Source: JAEZHK01 sp040768845
Lineage (GTDB): Bacteria; Bacillota; Clostridia; Christensenellales; Aristaeellaceae
Direction of reading: 5' to 3'
Assembly (NCBI GenBank): GCA_040768845.1
Contig: JAXGME010000004.1
Location: 62,001 to 126,000, forward strand
DNA length: 64,000 nucleotides
The notes under the pieces are model-generated. The model was not told the DNA's origin, ran no database searches, and saw nothing but the letters and a program-made list of their open reading frames with translations. Made by a program: the position numbers and the translations under genes. Numbering within the stretch: position 1 is the first letter of the stretch; each line of letters starts with the position of its first letter. Below, in pieces: positions 24,396 to 32,106 of this stretch.

Positions 24396-25952
24396 ATGCA
24401 TGACACTGTGATCCGAGGCGCCCGCGTGGTGGACGGCACCGGCGCGCCGGCGTTTTATGCGGACATCGCCGTGGAGGGCGACACCATTGCCGCCATCGGC
24501 GGAGGGCTCTTTGGCCGGCGCGAGATTGCGGCCGACGGCCTGACCGCCACCCCCGGCCAGATCGACATCCACAACCACAGCGACCTGCGCATCTGGGACG
24601 CGCCGGAGGCGAAGAACTATCTCCATCAAGGCGTCACCACCATGCTGGGCGGCAACTGCGGCATCTGCTTTGCCCCCACCTTTGGCGCCGGGCTCTCCCG
24701 CGGCGGGGACGGGGATTTTTCCGCGCGCATGGACGCGCTGGAGGCGCTTCCAAAGGGCAACCACCTGGCGATGCTGGTGGGCCACGGCGCCATCCGCGCC
24801 CGGGCGGTGGGCATGGAGGACGAGAAGCTGACCGAGCGCGACCATGAGCGGATGGCGCGCCTTCTGACTGAGGCCATGGAAGCGGGCGCTTTCGGCATGA
24901 GTTCGGGGCTCATCTACGACCCGGGCATCTTTTCCACGCCCGGGGAGATCTCCCGGCTCCTGAGGGTGGTGGGCCGCTACGGCGGGCTCTACGCCACCCA
25001 CATGCGCAATGAATCCGACGGCATGGTGGACGCCTTTCTCGAGGCCGTCGAAGCCGTGCGCGGCACCGGCGCGCGGCTGGAAATTTCCCACCTGAAGGCC
25101 TCCGGACGGCAGAACTTCGGGTTGACGAAGACGCTGCTGGACCTGATGACCTACTACCGCCGCTTCGGCATGGAGATCACCTGCGATGCCTATCCCGAGA
25201 ACTACTGCCACACGGGCCTCGCCAGCTGCCTGCCGCCCTGGGCGCGGGCCCGGGGGCACGCGGGCTTTGTGGAGATGATGGCGGACGGGGCGCTCCGGGA
25301 CAGGCTCGTCTGGGCGTTGGACCACCCGGCGACGGGCTGGGAGAACATCCTCCGGGACTGCACCGCCGAGGACACCATCCTCGCGGAGAGCGAGGCGCGC
25401 CCCGATCTGCAGGGGCTGACGCTTCGCCAGGCGGCGGAGCGGATGGGGCTTTCCCCGTGGCGCGCCGCCATCGAGCTGTGCGCCGCCGACTGGAACATCG
25501 GCATTATCTCCGGCGGCGTGTCGGAAGAGGAGAACCGGGCCATCTTTGCCCATCCGCTGGCCATGACCTGCTCCGACGGCTCGGTGCTGCCCGAGGAAGG
25601 GGATTTCAGGCCCCACCCCCGCAACTACCGTAGCTTCGTCAAGCCGCTGTACGACTTTGTCGCGCGCCGCAGGCTGCTCACCTTTGAGGAAGCCATCCGC
25701 AAGGCGACCTCCATGCCCGCGCAAAAGATCGGGCTGTTTGACCGGGGGATTCTGCGCCCCGGGATGAAGGCGGATATCGCGCTGATGGATGTGCCGGCGC
25801 TGGGCTGCGACGCCACCTACGATGCGCCGCGCCGCTACGCCCGCGGCGTCGAATACCTGCTGGTGGACGGCGTGCCGGCCGTCGAGGGCGGCCGCTTTAC
25901 CGGCGCGCTCAACGGAAAACTGCTGAGAAGGCGGGGAAGCGCGCGGCCATGA
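24396..25952 (+). CDS. N-acyl-D-amino-acid deacylase (D-aminoacylase family), first copy
   Basis: 518 residues, amidohydrolase fold. Family signatures are all present: IRGARVVDGTG at the N-terminus, metal-binding HNHSD near residue 57, the Cys in GGNCGICFAP near residue 87, THMRNES near residue 205, EISHLKASG near residue 229 and CSDGS...HPRNYRSF near residue 393. These enzymes remove acyl groups from N-acyl-D-amino acids (D-Glu, D-Asp or broad specificity) using zinc. It begins 16 bp after the peptide transporter ATPase and overlaps the racemase-fold gene by 4 bp. The operon context implies cytosolic processing of imported D-configured compounds. Confidence 0.9.
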   Translation: MHDTVIRGARVVDGTGAPAFYADIAVEGDTIAAIGGGLFGRREIAADGLTATPGQIDIHNHSDLRIWDAPEAKNYLHQGVTTMLGGNCGICFAPTFGAGLSRGGDGDFSARMDALEALPKGNHLAMLVGHGAIRARAVGMEDEKLTERDHERMARLLTEAMEAGAFGMSSGLIYDPGIFSTPGEISRLLRVVGRYGGLYATHMRNESDGMVDAFLEAVEAVRGTGARLEISHLKASGRQNFGLTKTLLDLMTYYRRFGMEITCDAYPENYCHTGLASCLPPWARARGHAGFVEMMADGALRDRLVWALDHPATGWENILRDCTAEDTILAESEARPDLQGLTLRQAAERMGLSPWRAAIELCAADWNIGIISGGVSEEENRAIFAHPLAMTCSDGSVLPEEGDFRPHPRNYRSFVKPLYDFVARRRLLTFEEAIRKATSMPAQKIGLFDRGILRPGMKADIALMDVPALGCDATYDAPRRYARGVEYLLVDGVPAVEGGRFTGALNGKLLRRRGSARP

Positions 25953-27046
25953 GCCATCCGGAATTGACGATCGACCTTTCCAAGATTCGGGACAACGCCC
26001 GAAAGGTGCTGTCCCTTTGCCGCGCCCACGGCATTGAGCCCGCGGGCGTCACCAAGGTCTGCCGCGCCGAACCCCGCGTCGCCCAGGCGCTGGTGGACGA
26101 GGGATTTACCATGCTGGCCGATTCCAGGCTGGACAACCTGGAGCGCATCCGACGCATCCCCGTGCCGAAGCTGCTGCTCCGGATTCCGATGATCTCCGAG
26201 GCGGCTCGGGCCGTGGCGCTGGCGGACTGGTCGCTCCTCTCCGAGCCGGCCACCGCCCGCGCTTTGTCCGACGCCGCGGTGAAAGCGGGCAGGACGCACG
26301 GCGTGATCGCCATGCTGGAACTGGGGGACCTCAGGGAGGGCTGTCCCGATGAGGCGGCGCTCTTCGCGCTGGCCCGGGCGGTGGTGTCGCTCCCGGGGCT
26401 GAAGCTCGAGGGCGTCGGCGCCAACTTTATCTGCTACGGCGGCGTGGTGCCCTCCCATGAAAATCTCGCGCGGCTTGTCAACGCGCGGGATGGGCTCGAG
26501 GCGCGGCTGGGCGTTCGGATCCCCTGGGTTTCCGGCGGCGGCTCCTACACCGAAAGACTGCTGGCCTCCGGCAATGTGCCGGCGGAGGTCAACCACCTGC
26601 GTACCGGCGCGCTGATCCACGTGGGCATCGGCGAGGGGGACCGCAGGGTGCCCGGCTATCACTTTGACGCCTACCGCCTGACGGCCGAAGTGGTGGAGGC
26701 CAACGTCAAGCCTTCCATGCCCTGGGGCGAGATTGGCACGGACGCCTTCGGCCAGATCCATCATTGGGTGGACCGGGGGCCCGTCCGGCGCGTGATCCTC
26801 GCCGTCGGCCGCCAGGATGTGGAGCCGGATGCGCTGACGCCGGAGGACCCGGGGGCCTCCGTCCTCGGCGCCTCCAGCGACCACCTGCTGCTGGATGTCA
26901 CCCGCTGCGACCGGGAATTCCGCGTGGGCGACAGGGTATCCTTTGCCGCCGGATACGCCAGCGTGCTGCGCGCCTGCACATCGCCCTACGTTTGCAAACG
27001 CTTTGCCGGCGGTCGGCGCCGGTCGGCCGAAAATTCAAACATATAA
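25949..27046 (+). CDS. Ornithine/alanine racemase-family PLP enzyme
   Basis: 365 residues with the N-terminal TIM-barrel of alanine-racemase-fold enzymes. The PLP lysine is Lys36 in GVTKVCRAE. VSGGGSYTERL and HLRTGALIHVG contribute to phosphate and cofactor binding. The layout resembles ornithine racemase (Orr) and YhfX-type proteins rather than housekeeping Alr, which has a different C-terminal domain motif. It overlaps the deacylase start-to-stop (ATGA), so coupled expression is expected. It could interconvert the D-amino acid released by the deacylase to the L-form. The exact substrate (ornithine, serine, alanine) is open. The C-terminal tail is Arg-rich and poorly conserved-looking. Confidence 0.78.
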   Translation: MSHPELTIDLSKIRDNARKVLSLCRAHGIEPAGVTKVCRAEPRVAQALVDEGFTMLADSRLDNLERIRRIPVPKLLLRIPMISEAARAVALADWSLLSEPATARALSDAAVKAGRTHGVIAMLELGDLREGCPDEAALFALARAVVSLPGLKLEGVGANFICYGGVVPSHENLARLVNARDGLEARLGVRIPWVSGGGSYTERLLASGNVPAEVNHLRTGALIHVGIGEGDRRVPGYHFDAYRLTAEVVEANVKPSMPWGEIGTDAFGQIHHWVDRGPVRRVILAVGRQDVEPDALTPEDPGASVLGASSDHLLLDVTRCDREFRVGDRVSFAAGYASVLRACTSPYVCKRFAGGRRRSAENSNI

Positions 27047-27091
27047 TTTGGAACTGCTGGGTAATTGTCGGAAATCTGACCAAATGACGCC

Positions 27092-27129
27092 AAAAAGCCG
27101 CAAAAAATGTTTGAATTTCGCGGCTTTTT
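27092..27129 (+). terminator. Rho-independent terminator after the racemase-fold gene
   Basis: AAAAAGCCGC (27092-27101) pairs with GCGGCTTTTT (27120-27129). The T-run ends the stem; the loop is 18 nt. It separates the importer operon from the regulator operon, and the A-rich arm could also act on the opposite strand. Confidence 0.8.
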
Positions 27130-27132
27130 GTA

Positions 27133-27161
27133 TTGTAATCAGAAAATAAGTATGATACAAT
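27133..27161 (+). promoter_or_regulatory. Promoter of the YheO/DauR-type regulator operon
   Basis: TTGTAA (27133-27138), 17-bp spacer, TACAAT (27156-27161), starting 4 bp after the preceding terminator. Confidence 0.7.
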
Positions 27162-27187
27162 GCAAGCGAGATAAGGCGGTGGCAAGC

Positions 27188-27856
27188 ATGAAATCCATCG
27201 ACGAGCAGCGGCCTCTGCTCCGGCAGGTCATGGACCTTCTGGAACAGCACATGGGCTACAACTGCGAGATCGTGCTGCACGATCTGACCGGGGACTACGA
27301 CAGGACCATCGTGGACATCCGCAACGGCCACATTACCGGGCGGCGCGTGGGGGACTGCGGCAGCAATCTGGGGCTGGAAGTGCTCCGCGGCACGGTGGTG
27401 GACGGCGAAAGATACAATTACATCACCTACACGCCGGACGCAAAGGTGCTGCGCTCCTCGTCCATGTACATGCGGGACGATTCCGGCCGCGTGGTGGGCG
27501 CGCTGTGCGTTAATACCGACATCACCCAGTCGGTCAAGTATGAACAGTACCTGCACGAAATGAACAACATGAGCGCCGACCGCTCCGGCAGAACCCCGGA
27601 GGTGTTTGCCCAGGATGTCAAGCAGCTTCTGGAGCACCTGCTGGAGGAAGGCGAGCGGTTGGTGGGGAAGCGCGCGCCGGAGATGACCAAGGACGACCGC
27701 GTCAGCTTTATCCGTCATCTGGACCGCAGCGGCGCGTTTCTGATCACCAAGTCCAGCGAGCGCGTATGCGAATTTCTGGGGATTTCCAAATACACGCTCT
27801 ACGCCACGCTGGACAAGCTGCGAAACGGCGAAAAGGCGGACAGGGAGAACCAGTAA
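27188..27856 (+). CDS. YheO-like PAS / DauR-type HTH transcriptional regulator
   Basis: 222 residues from ATG 27188 (purine-rich AAGGCGGTGG site); the longer frame runs into the promoter and terminator and is rejected. Residues about 10-120 match the YheO-like PAS domain (MGYNCEIVLHDLTG, ITGRRVGDCGSNLGLE, DDSGRVVGALCVNTDIT). Residues about 165-210 contain a helix-turn-helix of DauR type (FLGISKYTLYATLDKL). In Pseudomonas, DauR represses D-arginine catabolism, and relatives often adjoin RidA and D-amino-acid genes, as here. It probably senses a D-amino acid or derivative and controls this region. Confidence 0.85.
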   Translation: MKSIDEQRPLLRQVMDLLEQHMGYNCEIVLHDLTGDYDRTIVDIRNGHITGRRVGDCGSNLGLEVLRGTVVDGERYNYITYTPDAKVLRSSSMYMRDDSGRVVGALCVNTDITQSVKYEQYLHEMNNMSADRSGRTPEVFAQDVKQLLEHLLEEGERLVGKRAPEMTKDDRVSFIRHLDRSGAFLITKSSERVCEFLGISKYTLYATLDKLRNGEKADRENQ

Positions 27857-27868
27857 GGAGATGGGCCT

Positions 27869-29449
27869 ATGGATTGTCTGATTCGGGGCGGAAGGATTGT
27901 CGACGGCACCGGCAGCCCGCCTTATATGGGGGATGTGCTGATTCGGCGGGACAAAATCGCCGCCGTCGGGCGCGTGGACGCGCCGGAGGGCGTGTGGACG
28001 GTGGATGCCCGGGGGCTCACCGTGACGCCGGGGCTGATTGACGCCCATACGCACGCGGACCTGGCCCTCATGCAAAACCGGCAACAGCCAAACGCGCTGT
28101 ATCAGGGGATTTCCACAATGATCGTCGGCCAGTGCGGGCTGGGGTTTGCGCCCATGGCCCCGGAGGCGCTGGACGAGGCGATCCGCATGAATTCCGGCAT
28201 TTTCGGTGGCCTTCCCGCCGCCTGCTCCAGGTGGAGCAGCTTTTCGGAGTTCCTCACGCGGCTGGATGGCTGCGCGGTCAACGTCGGCGCGATGGTCTCT
28301 CACAACGCCGTGCGGCAGGCCGCCTGCGGCTATGCCAACATACCGCTCACCGGCGATCGGCTGGAAAGGGCGCTCTCCGCGCTGGACGGGGCGCTGCGCG
28401 AGGGCGCGCTGGGGCTTTCGGTAGGCCTGAGCTACTACCCCGGCGGGTACAGCGACGCGCAGGAGCTGGTCAACCTGTGCCGAGGTGTCAAGGCCCGCGA
28501 CGGCCTGTTCTGCGTGCACATGCGGCTGGATGTGAACAATCCGGACTTCCGCCCCATGGAGGAGATCGCCCACGTGGCGGAGGAAACGCTGGTGCGCACC
28601 AACATGCTGCACCACCGTACCGGCGGATTCGAGCCCTATACCGATGTGACCGCGCCCTTTGAACGCGCCATCCGCGCCGGGGCGCAGGTGAGCTTTGAAT
28701 TCTACCCGTACCTCGTGGGGTCCGGGCTGGTGATGGCGGTGCTGCCCGATTGGGCGCAGGAAGGCGGACCGGACGCGATCCTCGCCCGGCTTCAGGACCC
28801 GGCGCTGCGGCCCCGGCTGATGAAGGACCTTGCGCACCGCTACGGCTTCTTCTTCCCGGAGGGCGCCACCGGCCGCATCTACCTGACGCGGGACCCCTAT
28901 AGCCCCGACCGGGGCAGGACCATCGACGAAATTGCCCGGGAAAAGAGCGAAACGCCCTGCGAGGCCGTGGTGCGCCTGCTGGTGGAGAACGACCTGCAGC
29001 TGGGCTTCAACGGCGTCGAGTTTAAATCCCCTGAACTGCAGAAAAAGCTCTACGACGACCAGTATCGGCTGTTCCTCGACGAGCGGTACACCGTGGGCAG
29101 CGATTCCATCCCCACGGGCGGCCTTTCCCATCCGCGCACCAGCGGCGCCTTTGCCAGGATCATCGCGCAGATGCGCCGGCGCGGCGTTCCGGTGGAGACC
29201 ATCATCCGCAAGCTCAGCGCCAAACCGGCGGAGATCTATCATCTGAAGGATCGCGGCGAGCTGCTGCCCGGCAAGCGGGCGGACGTGTGTCTGATGGATT
29301 ACGAGCGCGTGGAGGACGGGGCCGACGACGCCTTCCCCCGCAGGATGCCCGAAGGCGTGGTAAGCCTCTTTGTCAACGGCCTTCCGGTGATGCGGGAAGG
29401 CACGCTGACCGGGGAACTCAGCGGGCGCGCGCTGAAGCGCGGCGAGTAA
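27869..29449 (+). CDS. N-acyl-D-amino-acid deacylase (D-aminoacylase family), second divergent copy
   Basis: 526 residues. It shares the amidohydrolase signatures of the family: IRGGRIVDGTG, HTHADL near residue 62, GQCGLGFAP with the metal-region Cys, VHMRLDV near residue 217, and SDSIP..GLSHPRTSGAF near residue 410. The first copy's EISHLKASG motif is replaced by a different MLHHRTGG segment, so it is a paralogue of different specificity rather than a recent duplicate. Start ATG 27869 is 12 bp behind the regulator stop, with AAGGAG. It is followed closely by a SelA-fold enzyme and RidA. Confidence 0.86.
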   Translation: MDCLIRGGRIVDGTGSPPYMGDVLIRRDKIAAVGRVDAPEGVWTVDARGLTVTPGLIDAHTHADLALMQNRQQPNALYQGISTMIVGQCGLGFAPMAPEALDEAIRMNSGIFGGLPAACSRWSSFSEFLTRLDGCAVNVGAMVSHNAVRQAACGYANIPLTGDRLERALSALDGALREGALGLSVGLSYYPGGYSDAQELVNLCRGVKARDGLFCVHMRLDVNNPDFRPMEEIAHVAEETLVRTNMLHHRTGGFEPYTDVTAPFERAIRAGAQVSFEFYPYLVGSGLVMAVLPDWAQEGGPDAILARLQDPALRPRLMKDLAHRYGFFFPEGATGRIYLTRDPYSPDRGRTIDEIAREKSETPCEAVVRLLVENDLQLGFNGVEFKSPELQKKLYDDQYRLFLDERYTVGSDSIPTGGLSHPRTSGAFARIIAQMRRRGVPVETIIRKLSAKPAEIYHLKDRGELLPGKRADVCLMDYERVEDGADDAFPRRMPEGVVSLFVNGLPVMREGTLTGELSGRALKRGE

Positions 29450-29465
29450 GCGACGGGGGATCGGA

Positions 29466-30593
29466 ATGAGCTTTTATGAAAAGATGGGGCTGACGCCGCT
29501 GATCAACGCCAGCGAAACCTACACCAATCTGGGCGGCTCGCTGATGGCGGAGGAAACCCTCGGGGCGATGCGCGAGGCCGGACACGGCTTTGTCGACATG
29601 AAGCTTCTGACGGACGCCGTGTGCCGCCGCGCGGCGCTCCTCACCCGGAACGAGGCGGCCTTCGTCACCAGCGGCGCGGCGGCGGGCGTCGTGCTGAGCG
29701 CCGCCAGCTGCCTGTGCGGCCTGGATGAAGCGCTCCACGACCGGATTCCCTTTGCCGGGGATTTTCCAAGGAACCGGGTATTGGTGTTTGACGGCGCGTT
29801 CCGGAAGATGATCCCGTACTGGCGGCTTATCGGCATGAGCGGCGCGGAGATCGTGCCGGTGGAACCCACCGTGGAGGCGATGATCCGCGCGGCGGATGAC
29901 CGCTGCGCAGCGGCCTTCCTGTTTGCGGGCTCGCTCTACGAGCGGGATGTGCCCCCCTGCGAGGAGGCGGTGCCCCGGCTCAAGGCCGCGGGGCTGACCG
30001 TGGTGGTGGACGCCGCGGCCCAACTGCCCCCCGCGTCGAATCTGTGGCACTATACCGCGGAATTGGGGGCGGACCTGGCCGTATTCAGCGGCGGAAAGCA
30101 CATCCGGGGGCCCCAGTCCACCGGGCTCATCGTCGGGCGGAAGGATCTGGTGGAGGGCTGCCGCATGAGCGCCTGCCCCAACCCCAGGGTCGGCCGCGCG
30201 TTCAAAACGGGCAAGGAGGAGTTGGCCGGCTTCATCACGGCGCTGGAGCTTTTTGTGGCCGACGAGGGGCGCTATCGCCGCCAGCAGGAGATGCTCGAGG
30301 CGCTCCGGGATGATCTCGCCGCGGCGGGCATCGGCGCGAAGCTGGTTTCCGAGGGCCGTCTGGGCACGGAGCAGCCGCTGCTCATCGCCTCGCTGCCCGA
30401 TGGGCTGTCCGCAAAGGCGGTGAACGATTATACCCGCGCCCGGAAGCAGCCCGTGGACGTGGGTGTCTATCCGCCGGAATTCGGAATGCCGGAAAACGCG
30501 ATGTTTCTCAACGCCTACAACCTGTCTCCCGATCAGGTGGGCGAAGTGGGCCGGGCGGTACGCGAGGCCGTCGGGGTTCTCAGAAAGAGGTGA
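29466..30593 (+). CDS. SelA/DgaE-fold PLP-dependent enzyme
   Basis: 375 residues. The N-terminus LTPLINASETYTNLGGS and the PLP-lysine motif SGGKHIRGPQSTG (Lys211), preceded by VVVDAAAQLPP, place it in the SelA-like clade that includes DgaE (D-glucosaminate-6-phosphate ammonia-lyase) and related D-amino-acid lyases and aldolases. In this family PLP eliminates or rearranges the side chain of hydroxylated or phosphorylated D-amino acids. The immediately following RidA gene fits an enzyme that releases an enamine/imine. The start at ATG 29466 has GGGGATCGG upstream. Substrate unknown; the context suggests a product of the adjoining deacylase. Confidence 0.8.
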   Translation: MSFYEKMGLTPLINASETYTNLGGSLMAEETLGAMREAGHGFVDMKLLTDAVCRRAALLTRNEAAFVTSGAAAGVVLSAASCLCGLDEALHDRIPFAGDFPRNRVLVFDGAFRKMIPYWRLIGMSGAEIVPVEPTVEAMIRAADDRCAAAFLFAGSLYERDVPPCEEAVPRLKAAGLTVVVDAAAQLPPASNLWHYTAELGADLAVFSGGKHIRGPQSTGLIVGRKDLVEGCRMSACPNPRVGRAFKTGKEELAGFITALELFVADEGRYRRQQEMLEALRDDLAAAGIGAKLVSEGRLGTEQPLLIASLPDGLSAKAVNDYTRARKQPVDVGVYPPEFGMPENAMFLNAYNLSPDQVGEVGRAVREAVGVLRKR

Positions 30594-30598
30594 TTCCC

Positions 30599-31066
30599 GT
30601 GGGAAAAATTGAAGACAGGCTGGCGGAACTGGGCATCCGCCTGCCGGAACCGCCCGAACGGGCGGGGCTCTACGTCCAGACCAAGGGCTTTTCGGACATC
30701 CTCTGCGTTTCGGGCTGCGGCCCGGACCTGCCCGGCGCCCCCTCGACCAAGGGCAAGCTGGGGGAGTTGACGGTGGAGGAGGGGCAGAAGGCCGCGGCCG
30801 ACTGCATGCGAAACGCCCTCGCCATCTTGCAGCGCGATCTGGGCACGCTGGACCGCGTGAAGGGCATCGTCAAGATGCTGGCCTTCGTCGCCAGCCGGGA
30901 TGATTTCTACCAGCAGCCCGCCGTGGCCAACGGCGCCAGCCGCCTGCTCATCGACGTCTTCGGAGAGGCGATCGGCTGTCCCGCCCGCAGCGCCATCGGC
31001 GTCAACGTGCTGCCGGGCAACATTCCGGTGGAAATTGAGCTGATGGTACAAATTGACCGCCCGTAG
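30599..31066 (+). CDS. RidA-family reactive imine/enamine deaminase
   Basis: 155 residues from GTG 30599, spaced 5-6 bp from AGAGGTGA; an earlier GTG (30590) overlaps the previous stop and has no site. The sequence is KIEDRLAELGIRLPEPPERAG, then the SGCGPDLPGAP region, NALAILQRDLG and a C-terminal SAIGVNVLPGNIPVEIEL, typical of the longer YjgF/RidA subgroup. RidA proteins hydrolyse 2-aminoacrylate-type intermediates made by PLP lyases, protecting PLP enzymes. Translationally adjacent to the SelA-fold enzyme, so the two probably act in sequence. The operon ends here; a new promoter follows at 31072. Confidence 0.9.
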   Translation: MGKIEDRLAELGIRLPEPPERAGLYVQTKGFSDILCVSGCGPDLPGAPSTKGKLGELTVEEGQKAAADCMRNALAILQRDLGTLDRVKGIVKMLAFVASRDDFYQQPAVANGASRLLIDVFGEAIGCPARSAIGVNVLPGNIPVEIELMVQIDRP

Positions 31067-31071
31067 GATGG

Positions 31072-31122
31072 TTGTCACGGGGCCCGCAACGTGATATAAT
31101 GCCCTTGGATTTGATCAAATTC
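31072..31122 (+). promoter_or_regulatory. Promoter and palindromic operator of the GntR gene
   Basis: TTGTCA (31072-31077), 17-bp spacer, TATAAT (31095-31100). A 12-bp palindrome ATTTGATCAAAT (31109-31120) lies just downstream, over the transcript start region, a likely autoregulatory site of the GntR protein it precedes. Confidence 0.7.
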
Positions 31123-31139
31123 AGATCGGGGCGGAACAA

Positions 31140-31811
31140 ATGAGCGGAACGGTCACCAGAAAGACGCTTTCCGGACAGGTTGTGGATCAGCTCAGGCGGG
31201 ATATCATCACCCGCGTGTTTCCGGTGGGGAGCCATATCACCGTGCGTTCGATCGCCGAGCGCTACGACACCAGCCCAATCCCGGTGCGGGAAGCCTTCAA
31301 TGTGCTCAGCGGCGAGAAGCTGCTCAAGCTGTCGCCCTACAAGGGCGCGACGGTGTGCACCATCGACCGGCAGTTTTTTGAAAACATCTACCGGATCCTC
31401 AACGCGCTGGAAATGCTGATGATCGAGAGCACGATGGAGAACTGGTCCGACGGCCTGTGCCGCGAGGTGACGGAGATCAACGAGCGGATCGGCGGCCTCC
31501 AGACGATGGAGCTGATCTGGCGCGATTACCAGGACTTCAACGACATGTTTCACGAAAGGCTGGAGCAGTTCAGCCGGAACGACCAGGCGCTGGAGCTGAT
31601 CCACGACTACCGCTCCATTGCCCGCCTGTTCTCCCGGGAGCGCGGGGTCGTGCTGGCATCGGTGGAACGGCTCAACGAATCCTATCAGGAGCACTGCGAC
31701 ATCATCGCCGCCTACGAGGCGCACGATCTGGCGGCCTGCCGGCAGGCCTATATGGTGCACGCCGACAATTCCCGCCTGCCCACGATGCGGCGGATCTTCG
31801 GAGAGGAATAG
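31140..31811 (+). CDS. GntR-family regulator (FadR/FCD subfamily)
   Basis: 223 residues. N-terminal winged helix: LSGQVVDQLRRDIITRVFPVG then SIAERYDTSPIPVREAFNVL (residues about 10-60). The C-terminal helical FCD domain (residues about 80-215) carries metal/ligand histidines in FNDMFHERL and AYMVHADNS. Such proteins respond to sugar acids or other carboxylates. It stands upstream of the carbohydrate importer and mannonate-dehydratase-like gene, which it probably regulates. The related sequence ATTTGATATAATAT occurs twice in that operon's promoter region. Confidence 0.88.
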   Translation: MSGTVTRKTLSGQVVDQLRRDIITRVFPVGSHITVRSIAERYDTSPIPVREAFNVLSGEKLLKLSPYKGATVCTIDRQFFENIYRILNALEMLMIESTMENWSDGLCREVTEINERIGGLQTMELIWRDYQDFNDMFHERLEQFSRNDQALELIHDYRSIARLFSRERGVVLASVERLNESYQEHCDIIAAYEAHDLAACRQAYMVHADNSRLPTMRRIFGEE

Positions 31812-31878
31812 CCCCGCGGCCCGAGGCCCGCAAAGCCGTGCGTCCGCGCCCGGCGGAGGGGGAGGTATATTATGTGAT

Positions 31879-31925
31879 ATTTGATATAATATTGACTTTA
31901 CAACGGATTTGATATAATATATAAA
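31879..31925 (+). promoter_or_regulatory. Promoter region with 14-bp direct repeats before the carbohydrate ABC operon
   Basis: ATTTGATATAATAT occurs at 31879-31892 and 31907-31920 (28-bp period). The best promoter reading is TTTACA (31897-31902), 17-bp spacer, TATAAA (31920-31925). The repeats share ATTTGAT with the palindrome at the GntR promoter, suggesting the same regulator. The leader to the start codon (about 175 nt, 31930-32106) is GC-rich and holds no obvious riboswitch. Confidence 0.6.
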
Positions 31926-32106
31926 ATGTGCCGTGTGCGTCCGGCGGATAAACTGCCGGGCCGCCGCGCGGCGAGAGGATCCTCGAACGCCCGCAGCGGC
32001 GTTGATGGATAGATGCGAATGCTTCCGGACCGGACGGGGAGACCCCTTCGGGAGCGGGCTGCCGACTGCGGGCCCGGGAGCGAGATTGCAAAGGAGGAGT
32101 ATCCGC

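Noticed and set aside
31933..32106. N-terminal extension of the carbohydrate-binding protein
   Set aside because: The residues are Arg/Cys-rich leader sequence, and the GTG at 32107 has a strong Shine-Dalgarno and begins a proper signal peptide.
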